A model generated the notes under the pieces. The model did not search any database and was not told the DNA's origin. It saw nothing but the letters and a program-made list of their open reading frames with translations. A DNA stretch of 64,000 bases from Sphagnum magellanicum (taxonomy: Eukaryota; Streptophyta; Sphagnopsida; Sphagnales; Sphagnaceae). Positions 9,901-22,963 of this stretch are shown here, in pieces; positions within the stretch are counted from its first letter, which is position 1; each line of letters opens with the position of its first letter. The stretch is taken from positions 5,954,501 through 6,018,500 of the forward strand of contig CM038925.1 of assembly GCA_021904315.1 (NCBI GenBank). The letters are read 5' to 3'. Made by a program: the position numbers and the translations under genes.

Positions 9901-12900
9901 TGGGATTTGAGCTACATTGAGGATTCTTGCAAATTGGATTTCCAAAAAGCCTACAATTAAAGTCCAAAATCATCATTAATATATTGGAATAATGATATTG
10001 ATTTTCAATTAAAATAAAAAAAATTCCAATTCCTATCATGTTCTTTCAATAACAATATTGAAGAATCTAAAACTTGAAGCTAAGTTACGATGACAAGATT
10101 GGTTCAAACTTGTGGGCCACAACTAGATATTTAAAAACAATCAATTTAAAACTTACCTGATCCTTATATAGAGCGGAAAATCTTCCCAACTTGGTTCAAG
10201 TGTGGTTATATCATTATACAGCATGGAGAAAAATACTATATAGGAAATATTTGTTTCCAAATCCCAAGAACTCATATTCAAAGTCCCACTTAAGTTGTTA
10301 TAGTCAAAATTTCTGCATTGTAGCAAGTTGTAAGAATATAATGTTAGTTCAAATTGTGCACAATAGTATATAATGGAATTTGATAAATGAAATTAAAATG
10401 TTTGTCCTTCACATCAATCCAAAATAACTTACATGTTGACCTTTTGTTGAATACTATTTTATAATTGAAAAAATGTTTCACATACATATATGGATCTTCC
10501 CATTTCAAATTTTCTTACAGAACTTGAGAAAATGTATCTTGATGTGTACCCACAAGTTTGAGATTGAACAAGCAAGCAAATGTGAAGGAAATGGACCACT
10601 CAAATTGTTGTTACCCAAATTCCTGTAATGAACATTTGTACCCACACTCAAACCTTGTTAAAAAAAAAACCAAGATTGGATGACATTTGCACATGTTGAA
10701 GGATTAAGGTTGAAATATTGAAAACTAATAAATTATTTTCAAAACTTTGCAAATGAAACAAAATTTTAAAAAAGAAGTAAATGAATTTATAATAAACCAC
10801 ATCTGCACCAATTTGATTTAAAAACTTGATGCATCTATTGAAACTTTTCCTTCTCTATGTCATTATATGATGAATTCTAAGATTATAAATCATCACATAA
10901 TTTTGTGTAATTTAACTAGCAATGTCTAAGATTGTGCAAAAGGACGCTTACACCATTGTTAAAGACGTTGGGCATGAGGTGCTTGTAATGGGTACAATGT
11001 TGCCTGAAAGATTGTTGTTCGATAAGTCCAAAACATTAAGTTCGGTTATATCCCAAATGGAAGGTGGGATCGATCCATTGAGTTGATTGTTCCTAATATT
11101 CCTATACAACCCCCAAAAAGAAAAAAACATGTTATTTTATATCTAATAAGTTGTAGATTTATTGATTGATAAGTTTGTGCTCAAAGATTTGAAAAAGTGG
11201 GTTAGTTTTTAAGGATAAACACATTTAATTAGAATCTTACATCTTATTATTAGTTGCACAGCATAAGATGAAAACCCTCATCTTCATTTTTCTGCCTTGT
11301 ATCCTTGTCTCAGAAATTTGAGAAATTTGATGAATAAATCATATGATTATTGCAGGATTTTTGGTATGTATTTCATAGTAAGTAGCTTGATGCTTTACAA
11401 AAAAAACTTCATTACTGATATTATTCGATATTCCTATACATATCAGTGGCAGAAATTTTATAAAAGTAGGGTCATAAAGGTTACATACAAGGTGGTGAGA
11501 TTTGGAGATTGCGAAAAGTTTGGTAGCAAACCATTCAATTCATTGTTCTCCAGTACACTGCACAACACAGAAAAACATACAAGGTGGAAAAATGAATTAA
11601 AATGTAATCATGATCAACGATTAATTTTATATGGACTTGTGAAGATGACCATTACTATTATTACATTGTATCTTAATTTGAACCATAAATTTTACAGCTT
11701 CTTCTAAATATTGCTATTGAAATGGAAGCAAACATTGCATTTGGATTTATAAGAAGAAAATTTTCTACTACATAATAAACAAATGCAATAAATATCATGG
11801 AGAATAATAATTGTGAACATTACTTACAGGCTAGTAAGACTCCTAAGCTTGCCAAAACCAGGAGAAATTGGCCCAGTTAAACCGTACCTTGAGAGATTCC
11901 TATTAAGCACAAAACACAATGGCCCACTTTTGAAGTTAGATTACATAATATACAACCCCTGTTTCATTGAAGAAGCTCATGAAGTCCAATCAACAGGTTC
12001 AAGCTAACTTTATGAACTGTGCCAACGCTCGGAGTATTGTGGATGATGATGACCTCTTTTGGAGTTATACATTTTTGTTTCTCATACACCAACAACACCC
12101 CATGGTTGATCAAGATTAGTTGACAAAATTTTGGCAAGTGATGGATCACGCGAATAATGTTGTTTGAAATATAATACGGGAACAAAATATCTTGTTACAT
12201 CTCATTTACAACATGACAAAATTCAAGCACCCAACACCACCTTGTTTTGGAAATATCTCTTTCCCACATCATAAATACCTGACCTAATTTTTTTTTGTAT
12301 TGGCATATATTCTACATTTAGCATAAGCTTCGTCCTAGCCCTGGAGGCATCTAATTACAAATCCAGAAGATGCCTCCAAGGTGCCAAATTCAACTGCTGT
12401 CAGTGTTTTACATTGAGTAATATATTGTCCTTGGGTTACTTCCTTATAAGTTGCCATGCCCTTAAACAACGTAAACGCCTTTGAACTTCAACTTCCCTAA
12501 CACATAACTACTCATGAATAACATTTGTAAACCCTATTACTTGATATTTCCAATTAACCATGTCACTTAATGTTAACAAAAAAGTCAAAGGAAAACTGAA
12601 GCAGTGAGACAAGAGGACCATAGCATCAGCCATTGTTTGATGATCTTCTACCCTTGCCAAAACACCCACTGGTTGTCCCACTAGAACGTTGTCATCATAG
12701 ATACTAGGTTCCATTCAATTTATAGGAGTGCAAGTGAGGTGAGAAAATCTCCTGTGCCACCCAAATCTAAACAACTGAAGGGAAGGAAGAAAACTTCCAG
12801 TATTTCTAGACAACAAAAGTTGGTGATTTTCAGTTATCGGGGGTTTGGCGAATTACTCACACTGCGATAATTGAAGAACTACTTTGAAGAATGCTGACGT

Positions 12901-15040
12901 TGCTACATGTGACCCATGGATGTGGATATGGAAGACAAGGATCCCCAGTCCATAAGGCAAGGTTTTCATATCTGGACTTTATCTCCTCAATGGCAAGAGC
13001 TGCACACCCCAGGTTAATCGCAGTCACTGACTGTCACACAATCTCAAACAATTCAAGAGCAAAATTGTTATATTTGTACCGTGTAACTTAGTATGCACAT
13101 AGGATATAAACATTTGAGCATCCTATCTTCATTTAGATATTAAGATATAGCCTTTTCCCCCCCCTTTACTGGAGCGGAACATCAATCTGATGTTCCTCGT
13201 ATCATTGGTGGATAGATGGTTGTAGGCAGCAAGGAAGGTAAGTTAGGCCATAAATACTAGCTCATTACTGCTATGATGTGAAAGCTGAAACATGAAACAA
13301 GAAGAATTTTACTAGGACTGGGTTGATCACTTACTGTCCTGCTCGTTTGTCAATGTGACGAATTGGGTTTGGCTACGCTCGAAAATCTCGAGGGCATTCA
13401 CCAGGGGACCCAAAGCAGTGGAAATAGATAGATTTTTAAACAAGCTAACATAGTTTGGCACTCGGCCAGAATAGGATAGATTGAAAATCTCGTCGAGGCC
13501 GCTTGTATTGACGAGTGGATTGACGAACTTGGTCTCATAACCAGGTACCCCCACATAGAATTGCCGTGAAGAGGCACTTGCATTTGGATATAATTCAGAC
13601 CAGTATAGTTTCATGAACCAGATGTAAGTGTGAAGGAATGGGATGTCGATTGTCATGCAGGTACCATTGGTTGTGAGGGCAGTGTCCATTACTGTCTCAG
13701 GGGGAAACACCGCGTTGACTGTATTGGTTGCTGTTAATGCTTCAACTTGAGCAGTACTCTGTACATACGACGAGTCCGACTTTATGGGAAACCAGTAGCG
13801 ATCAGCAATATCATCAGGGTGTCTGCATATACACAGCAACAATAGGAAACAAGGTCAAGCCAACAGAATCAACTTCATTATAAGCGAATTGTGTGGAGAT
13901 TATTTTGTAATCTCCTTGGATCCATGGACGAAATGGTTTATATTGGTCCCTTGGAGAGCTTTCCCTATGTTTTGTTAATTCAACTTTAATTCGGCAGAGA
14001 TTTCCAGTCTTTTCCCTCCATGGAATGCCAAAAAAGTTTCTTGCGCGTTTAATAAGCTGAGTTGAAGGAACTAGTCACAAATTGGTAAAGTAAAATAACA
14101 CGACAACAACGTCCATTTACTTCAATGGAACTCGAATAGAATTTTGGCTAATCACATACCTGATGATTCCATTTCCACCAAAGTTCCACCTGAACTGTGT
14201 CACGTAATAATATCCCTTATAGAGATCGTGAGCAACAACATGAGCTTCTGGTTTACTTTTTACCAAAGATATTGCAGAAATAAACGGAACAGAGTTTGTG
14301 ATATCTCGTGACAGGCAGAGAAAAGTCACGTTTCTCTGAGGCACATAACTGATCTCCTGATACTCTATTACATGTGCTTCCCTGATGAAGTTGGAGGCGA
14401 CTATAGTCCCCTCTATTGCCATCTGAAATTTGGGCACCGTGGCGTGATTGTCATAGTTGCCATAGAAGAAAGTGCCTCTGATCCGGTAGGTCGTGTTCGG
14501 CGTCACTGGAAATCTGTAACAGTTCTTGGCGCGAGAATCAGGAAAGTATCTAAGGGTCGTGAGTTCGGAAAAGCCTGGATAATATTGGGAGGAACTGGAG
14601 ACGTTTGCGTTTACACCAGACTTTTCGTCAATGAACCAATCGTCAGGCATCCATGTTATTCGGGTAACATTATCCACATAACTAGCTGTTGAACCACAGT
14701 TTACGAAGAAAGATCCTGTCAATGCAGAAAAAGTTCGGACTCTTAGGATGGAACCAGCTTGCGCAACGCCACTGCAAGGAGATTACAAAGAAACTCTGGA
14801 CGTAATTCGCTTTAATATTGGACCGCCCCTGTTGACAACTAACCCGTGAAGAAACTAGCTAGGCACGTAAACTAGATCTCGACACTTATTTTACTAGCTG
14901 GTAAATGCTACAAGATTAGCAATAGATTGGTACAAACCTGGTGGATTTTGGGCCAACGCTCCGGGAACGGAGACGTTGCACAACACTCCCAGTACCGCCA
15001 TCAGCAACCATGCGGTCGATACTCCCGTACATTTGTCCAT
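6997..15040 (-). CDS. Malectin-like/LRR receptor-like Ser/Thr kinase, complete
   Basis: Sixteen exons on the minus strand, high to low: 15040-14938, 14715-14160, 13822-13335, 13026-12861, 11899-11828, 11557-11489, 11101-10952, 10622-10554, 10312-10157, 9950-9844, 9230-9090, 8857-8739, 8593-8383, 8249-8009, 7820-7673, 7329-6997. All have GT-AG borders and phases agree, giving 1,042 residues. Order: signal peptide (first 30 residues, ending PGALA), malectin-like domain (exons 2-3), W-x-GDPC motif (exon 4), about five LRRs (exons 5-8), Cys-rich stretch (exon 10), one membrane helix (exon 11), cytoplasmic kinase. Kinase residues are present: GEGGFG loop, Lys in [20 protein letters not shown]. It should sit in the plasma membrane and phosphorylate Ser/Thr after sensing an outside ligand; the ligand is unknown. 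The start is the first ATG, just before the signal peptide. The exon 10 donor (ACAA|GTTGGG) is the least certain border. Confidence 0.93.
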
Positions 15041-17303
15041 GACGTCAGAATAACCGAATGATCTGGTGTTCGTCACTCCACGCTTTGCCTGCCGGCTGCT
15101 GAAGGAAGGAAGAGATCGCTTGCAAAGACGCTAGCTGGACGCGGGGATATGTGAACTCAGCTTTTGTCACTCACCCACAGTTCAGGCCTGCACCTCAATG
15201 ACCCAACATTCTGCAGTCAGGGGTTCATGCTACCAAGTTCCAACTTCGCTTTGAAGACTTATTAACTTGACTACGAAACATAGCGAGGACGTTGGAGCAA
15301 TGCACTTTCAAACCGTCTCGGAAAATCAACTTGTACATAATCTCACAAACAATCTTTTGAAGAGAAGCTTTTGAGCCACTTGACGAGAAGCAAGTTTCAA
15401 ATTGACTTCAAAAGTAGAAGGCCAAAAACCTGGGACGGAACCTTCAGAGGGAAGGGAGCTCAGACAGGCTATTTGTACACTGTTAAAGATCGTTTGGAGG
15501 AAGAACTTTCAAGCTAGTGCTTCCATCCATCAATTTAGAACAACGTCAGGTCATGACGCACAACATGCCAGGCTTAGTTCTAGCCCACGTCTATTAAACG
15601 AGACTCCTGACATTACCTTCTATTTTGTTGTAATCCTCAACTGCCCTTTAAAAACAGAAGCAAGAATACAGATCTCTCTGAAAACGCAAATATCCCCTCC
15701 CGCCGTCACTCTAGCAACATGTTTGTTAATCCTCCCAAAAAGCAACGATAACCCAAAATGAGACCTGTAGAAGCAGCAGTGAGTCGAGGTGGTATTAACT
15801 TGATAATTAGAAGCTTAGAAACCAACAAGAGCTTCTCTACATATATTATCTTTCAGCTCTGACTCTCTGATGGGTCTGAATCGTCTGATCGTCCTGGCAC
15901 CTGCAGCGTACTCTTGCCCAGTTGAATATTTGGTGAGCAAAATAGAAAGATTCAGCAGCGACAGAAACAACCAGGGATTAAAAAGCCGCAAAAAAAAAAG
16001 AAAATGATCCCCAGAGATTGAAGAGTCTGAGAAAGACGACAACCCCACACGCCTCTCCGGACTTTTCAACCACGGTACCAAAGTAAAGACCAGCTTGATT
16101 TTTTTCCTTTGTATTTTCAGGACGCGGAAGTGGCCAAGGTGTTACAGTAATGGGGATCAATTAAATGGCACACAACAAGGCCCAACTTACCTGGCAGAAT
16201 GTGTCAGGCGTCGCCAGTTCTCCAGTACATCACCTCAGTACCTTGGCCAGTTCGACACTAATTATATTATTTTTAGAAATGTTAAAATTTTCAAAAATTA
16301 TTTCTTCCAATTCAAAAAATATTGTGAAAGAAAATAGTGAATATTTCATTTGTTGAAATTAATGTTTCAAAATTATTTAACCATTCAACGAAAAGCCATG
16401 CTACTATATGAACCTCAACCCCCTCCACTTTGTTTTTATTCATCCTTGGTAAAATAATGTTTTAGATTTGTTTCTCGTCTGTCAGGTTTTGACAACAATC
16501 CAACTTGGGTAGGATTTACCCATCCTTACGAGGCCTCGAAGCCAGGACCGCATTTTGGTTAGAATTCTGCATGTGTTGAAATGACCAAGGTACTAGGGTA
16601 TTCTCCCATACCTATTGCAAGAAAAATAGTTCCTAACATCATTATCCTCTACTCTTGCAGGGCATACCTATTAATACCTACTTCAAGTTTGAAATGGTCA
16701 CCCCTCCAAATCAGCCTTCTAGGATCAGTCTTTTTGTTTTCAATTTTGTAATGCAGCCACATTGGCCAGCATCCACAGACACATTTCGCTTTAATTGCCG
16801 ACACTTTTGTAGAGGACCATTAAAACAGTAGCCAGTAGACAGACCTGTGGCGAGACTCTCCTCTGAAAACAAAAAATTTAGTATCTTTTATGAAGAAAGG
16901 GAATTTTGGCCATTTGCTTTTACCTGAGAGCTAGTAGCCCTTTAGCGACTTTTCACCTGAAAAAAAGGCTGTAGGGACCCAATTTTTCAAGGTGCAACTG
17001 CCGACCAATTGTAATGAGACTCATTTGATTTAGAAAAGTGGCTCCTAGCTCTCACGAGGAAAGATGTATTTGTCACTAGCACAGGACTTTTGTTGCCCAA
17101 AACCAAATAGCTGCAACCAGCGGGTCTTTTCGTTTCTACCGCTAGTGCAGCTCTATATCCCTATGCAATCAATGGCAGTGTACTTAGATTTGTATAAGAT
17201 TTAATGGGACAAACAAACCATGATGTATGGAAAGCCGTAGGGCCTCGTTTCTTGCTCTAGGGACAGTAGCTTTCCATTAAAGCTGCAAGAGCGTTGAAAA
17301 ATT
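15041..17303. other. Upstream region of left receptor kinase
   Basis: Contains the kinase gene's promoter and 5' leader, on the minus strand. I see no convincing TATA box close to the start. Several short open stretches exist but none has an ATG-led frame with recognisable features. The mirror lies at 55513-57775. Confidence 0.4.
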
Positions 17304-17490
17304 GTTGCAAGTGTGTTGAAAAACCTTGCAACTGCGTTGAAAACATGTAGTTTAACCCTATCTGCCAAGGCGGACCAATTTGGTCTGGAAACATGTGCAT
17401 TAAGTTGCAAATGCATTGAAAAAACTTGCAATTGTGCTGAAAATAGGTAGCTAACCCCTGACTGTCAAGGTGGACCAATTTGATTTGCTT
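17304..17490 (+). repeat. 100-bp tandem duplication (left arm)
   Basis: Two diverged copies with a period of exactly 100 bases: GTTGCAA at 17304 and 17404, and GGACCAATTTG near 17372 and 17472. Substitutions between copies show the duplication is old. Confidence 0.75.
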
Positions 17491-20169
17491 GTTAGTGTAT
17501 TTCTGAACTCTGGTTAATCACGTTAGGAACTCTGGGAAACATGTGTTCATGCAAAAAAAAGGATAGATGTCACTTGATAATGAGTCACACCTGTACTCCC
17601 AGCTCGTGCAATTGGTCAATGTTTGAACAGAACACCTGCAAGTGCACTGCGAGTGCAGATGTTAGTGCTTGGTACTTCTAGGAGTCCAATGGAAAGCCCG
17701 ATGTGATCAGGACAACCTAATGCAAGGACATATTAGTGCTCGGTAAGGCCATAGTTGTTGATGATGTTACGCTTCCAAAAAACACAAAAATAAATTGATG
17801 AGAGCCCCAATCCTCCTCTAGTGTGCAATTTATTGACCTGTAAAGGCAGATTACCATGAATTGTAGTTTCATGTCACCTTAGTGGACAAACTCTGCTTTG
17901 GAACAAATTATTCAATTTTTTTGGGCCTTATAAGATAAAAAAGCTTCGAGTGCATGTTGAAATAGTGTATAGCTGTAAATCAACTATTGATTAAAATGAA
18001 ACAGTGAACAATAGAGTTTTCCATACAGTCCCACGGTTAGGGGACAAGAAGGCCCAGTTTCATCGCATTAGGGGATGAGATTTTGACAAACAAAAATAAT
18101 AGGGGATGCAATTGGTTTTTTGCACCAAAATTGGGCCAAAAACTAGTTTCGTCACTAACTTTTTTTCTCCGTGTCTAGGGTATTTCGGTCAGTGACCAAA
18201 CACTTAAATGCTCAAAGTAAGCTGGATCCGAGGAGAGGGTTCCATTGTTTTTGGCATCCCAAAAAAACTTGAACCCCTCCTCTTGGCGCATCTAACACAT
18301 TAACAGTCGTTTAAACATATTAGAAATGAGAAAGTTATGGCCCCCCAAAGTAAAGAGGTCAAGGACTTTAATAAACAAACCACTAAACATTATAAAGTCA
18401 GTTCCTAAACACCCAAAAAATTCTTTGTATGTTGCTTTATTGCTATTAGAGTTCAAAGATGATTTGTAGAACTTTAGGTGGTGCTCCTATAGCACTTTAA
18501 ATTGTTTCAAATGAAAGAAACAAAAAAATTATGAGGTTTGAAAGTAGATGGGGTCCAAAAAGAAGAAAAAGGAAAAAAATCACATTTTGTAAGTTGGAAA
18601 GCTTATTTTTCTTCTTGTTATTTTTTCTTTATTCCTTTTCTTATGCACTTCAAAGATGATTTCTAAAACTTGAGGTAGTGTTCCCATAACATTTTAAATC
18701 ACTCAAAATGAAGCACATATGATGAAAATGTAAATAAATGTTTGGTCATAAGCAAGCGATCGATGATGGGCCGGTCTACTTTAGACCCAAGCTCAATTGA
18801 TCTTGCTAAAATTCGACCCCCAATTGTTTTTTCGCCTAGCCCAACTCTCAATTTCACTCACCTAAATTTTTTTTTCAAAAGCAGTCTTCATTCACCTAGA
18901 AGTTCTCTCTCATAAGCATTCTCTCCCTTCTCTCTTTTTCAAAGAAAATAAAACCTATTTTTTTTGGAAAAGACTTTCTTTCTTTCGCACACAGTTTTTT
19001 TACCCCTTTCTTTCAAAGAAAGTGAAGCCCAAATTTTGTGGAAAAGATTCTTTCTTTTTCGCACATAATCTTTTTTCCCTCTTTTTAACAAGTTTTTCTC
19101 TCTTTTAAATGTGGTCTCTCTTTCAGAAGCTCCCTTTCTAGCTTGTGGGTTCGCATTTCTAGAAATATTATTGGTGTAAAAAGAAGTGCCCGATGGTAAA
19201 ATGTGACTTAAACGCGCAACAGTGGAATGATTCAGGAACCCGATTACCTAGAGGAACACGATTACCTGCAAGAGCACCAATGATGGAAAGCAACAACATC
19301 CATTTGTTTTTGGTTGAAAAAGGTTAGCATCTATGAAGTTTGAATGAATTATAACTGAGGATTAGGGTTTAGGGAAATGATGTTAGGGTATAATTCTAAT
19401 GATGATGAATTTATTTGTTTATTGTCAAGGTGAGAACATGGATTTGTGGCAAAACTTCTTCTTGTTGGTGTGGTCAATTGCCACATCTTGTGTGACGGTT
19501 GGACAATTTGTCCAAAACTAGCAGCCACATGATTTGCCCATTCCTTCAAACATCCTACCCCAATTCCTCTTACAAAAATCAATGCCCAACCTACCCAACT
19601 TCCCATGCATAAAAGCCTTAAACCCTTATCCAATTCCAAGGTTCCTTGTTGCGCACTCTCCCAAATGCATTGTTCTTAAGCCACATCTTTACATGTTTTC
19701 CAATGAGACCATCAATGTTATGGCATCTTTACCAAGTGAACAAAGGTTGGTTTAGGGTTTGTTGGTAAGAGTGTGGTGTGGAATGACCTATAAATTGTTA
19801 AAATTGATCATAAATGATACATCAATGCCATTAAAAAATATGGCTTCGAGAGGTGGTTTCTTCAAACTTGATTTGATTTCGAACTCCATTGCTTGAATAT
19901 GTGTTTCTAGGTGTGGAGGAACTACTTCTTGATTGTAATTTGGATAGAAATTTATGTGATGACCATATTTTAGGGTTACATATACCTAGGTAAATTGCAA
20001 ACGTATTCAAATTTGTTCTGGGTTTTGGACATCAAGTTCAACATGTACAATTTTTTTCCCTCCTTACGATGAAGACCGAACTTTCCACTCAAAGGTTTAG
20101 TGCACCTTTTTTTCATTTTGTATCTAGTTGTTCTTTTCATTCCCCTCTTATTATTATTTCCTAATGGCT
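17491..20169. other. Gene-free stretch, left arm
   Basis: No gene recognised. It includes a pyrimidine-rich tract at about 18880-19140 (many TCTC and CTTTCTTT runs). An open stretch at 19349-19639 (minus) begins with TTG and resembles nothing I know. The mirror is 52647-55325. Confidence 0.4.
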
Positions 20170-21190
20170 TCTTAAAAGGTTTCATTATCCTCATATTAAC
20201 ATTATTATGGTTTGAATAATCTTTTATTAACCTACTAATGGTGTCCTTATCCTTTTATTATCCGACATTGGCTTTGTTCACCTTCATTCTAATCTAATTA
20301 GCCTTTTATTTATTCACCCACTTATGGTTTGAATAGCCTATTCTTAGCCTACTTATAGTTTCAATAACCTCTTATTAGCCTCCTAATGGTCTGCTTAGCC
20401 TTTTATTAGCCCACATTGGTTTTGTTCACCTTCGTTACAATATGATTAACTTTTTTTTGATTTGGTCACTTATGGTTTGATTTGTTTGGTTTTAGTTTGA
20501 GTATGGTCTTAATAAGTTATTTATGGTCTAAATAGCCTTTTATTAACTCATCCTAATGGTCCGATTAACTTCTTATTAACCCACGTTGGTGTTGTTCACC
20601 TCTTTTTGGTCTGATTAACCTGCTACTAATTTGCTCGCTTATGGTTTGCATCGTGATAATTTTTTATTAGCCTTCTAATGGTCTATTTAATCTTCTATTA
20701 GTTTGGATTGACTTTGTTGGTCTTGATTCTGGTATGATTAACTTCTTTTTTATTAACGTATGATTAGCCTACTTATGGTCTAATTAACCTTTTATTACCA
20801 CTATGAAGCCTTAATTAACCTCCTTATGGTCTAACTAAAGTATGATTATCCTCCTTATGTTTCATTAAGGATAGATTAATTTACTTATGGTTTGATTAAT
20901 TTTTAATTAGCCCCCTTATGTTTCATTAAGGACATATTAGGCTATTCATGGTTTGATTAAGGTTTGATTAGTCCCCTTATGTTTCATTAAAGATGGATTA
21001 ACCTCCTTGTGCTTTGATTAAGATTTGATTAGCCTCCTTATGTTTCATTAAGGACATAATAAGTTATTTATTGTTTAATTTAGGTTTAATCAACCTCCTT
21101 ATCTTTCATTAAGGATGGATTACTTGTTTATAGTCTATTTATGATCTAATCAACCTCCTTATGTTTCATTAAGATGGATTAGTTGTCAAG
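20170..21190 (+). repeat. Degenerate minisatellite (left arm)
   Basis: About 1 kb of loosely repeated 25-40-bp units built from TTAGCC, TCCTTATGG, TTTGATTA and TTTCATTAAGGA words. The distal part has the clearest periodicity (CCTCCTTATGTTTCATTAAG recurring). Probably a decayed satellite or the non-coding part of a long retroelement. Confidence 0.65.
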
Positions 21191-21610
21191 GACACGAAGA
21201 TTCACAAGAATAAAGGCTAAAGGAAAGGTTTAAGTCTAACTTTCAAACACGAAACAAGACAAGATTATGTGATTCAAAAACAAAAACACAAGATGTGTAA
21301 AACAAACATGGAAACGAATTTTTATTATGTTAACATATGCAAACATGAACATGGAAAAAACATGACAAGGCTATGGTGTAAGATTGTGCCTTAGATTAAT
21401 GTTGAACATATTTTTAAAAATGAGAGGTCTTACTTTTATTTACACCTTTTTGGGGACCTAGCTCAAAAAAACTTCCAAGAAGGCTTTTATGTGTGCATGG
21501 AGTAAAAAAACTTCTTGAGAACTTTCTTAACTAAGAATCAACTATGAATTAACTAAAACTTAACTAAAAGCTAATTGGGACTTAACTAGGAGTCAACTAG
21601 GAGTTAACTA

Positions 21611-21740
21611 GAGTTAATTAGGACTTAACTAAAATTTAATTAATAATTAACTAGGATTTAATTTGGAGTTAATTAGGACTTAACTAAAATTTAATTAATA
21701 ATTAACTAGGATTTAATTTGGAGTTAATTAGGACTTAATT
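21611..21740 (+). repeat. 55-bp tandem repeat, two units plus partial
   Basis: Two perfect 55-bp units (21611-21665 and 21666-21720), each starting GAGTTAATTAGGACTTAACT, and a 20-bp third start. They lie in a longer AT-rich field (21530-21900) of TTAACTAG-type degenerate repeats. The right arm has three full units, the largest difference found between the core arms. Confidence 0.95.
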
Positions 21741-22963
21741 GAGACCTAACTCAAAGTTGACTACAAATTAATTCAAAGTTAATTGGAATTTAACTAGAAC
21801 TTTATTATAAGTTAATTAAAAATTAATTAAACGTGAACTAAAGCTTAACTAGAAATTAATTAAGAGTGAACTAAAACTAAATTAAAGTTAAGTACAAATT
21901 TAATACAAGTCATGGATGAACATTCAAAGGAATGAACCTCATGGCATTGGCATTTGTGACATCACCTCCCCTTGTAATGACGAATCCCATAAGGAGTGGA
22001 CTTGGGCTTGTTTAAATATCATTGATGAAATTCAAGCACCTTTTCCATGGCATTTGATAGGTTTTTAATTGGTTCCTAAGTTCATTTGTTCACATCATAC
22101 CCATGCCAATGAACAAAATATTGGAATTAATGATTAGAGATTTTCAAATCCAAAATGTCTTCCATTTTATATTCATGTTCACTGTAGACTTCAATAGGTG
22201 GAAGGGGATCATGGATTCTTCTTGGAATGGTAGATATGTGATAAGGTCCTAACAAAAAAAACATGAAACACAAGATGGATTTTCATAGAACTTAGAAACT
22301 TGAGTTGGAAAGCCACGACATTAATTTGTTTTACGATGAAAAATGGACCTAATTTCTTATGATTCAACTTCTCTGATGGCCTTGTTGTTTTGATATGTTG
22401 TCGTTGAAACCAAATTTGGTCCCTAACCTTGAAGTTCAATCATTCCTTTCGATGTTTATAAGCATTCTCCTTGTGTCACCTTTGTGGTTTTTCAAGGTTA
22501 GATATAAATTAAACTCAAATGTCCACTAACCACATGGTTTGATCTTCAATTTTGTGCACACCTTCAATGTCAAACTTGTGGTGCAAACCATGATTTCAAT
22601 GATAATTGGTTGTGCGCCATAAATATTGCTCCAAGACTTGATTGACCCATTTCATTTGCCCATTTGTTTGGGGGTGAAAAGCTAATGACAACATTTCACA
22701 TTTACACCTAAAAGTTCAAAGAATCACTTTCAAAACTTGGATGCAAACTAAGCCCACAATTAGAGAAAATATCTTAAAAAAGACCATGATATCGAAAAAC
22801 ATGATCAAGGAATAACTTGGCTGTTCCTTCACCAATTATTGTTTTGGTGCACAAAATGAAATGAACCATCTTCGTCAAACAATCCACCACCATCAAGATG
22901 GAATCATAAGAATTAGAAGGTGGAAGGTTTGTGATGAAATCCATGGAAATTGAAAACTACGGG

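Noticed and set aside
12508..12714. 68-codon ATG-led frame on the minus strand (copy at 60102-60308)
   Set aside because: It lies wholly inside intron 4 of the receptor kinase and has no domain or codon signature.
14894..15076. Longer N-terminus for the receptor kinase starting at 15076
   Set aside because: That codon is GTG; the ATG at 15040 directly precedes the signal peptide.
19349..19639. 96-codon frame on the minus strand (copy at 53177-53467)
   Set aside because: It begins with TTG, has no domain, and identical copies in both arms give no independent support because the whole arm is identical.
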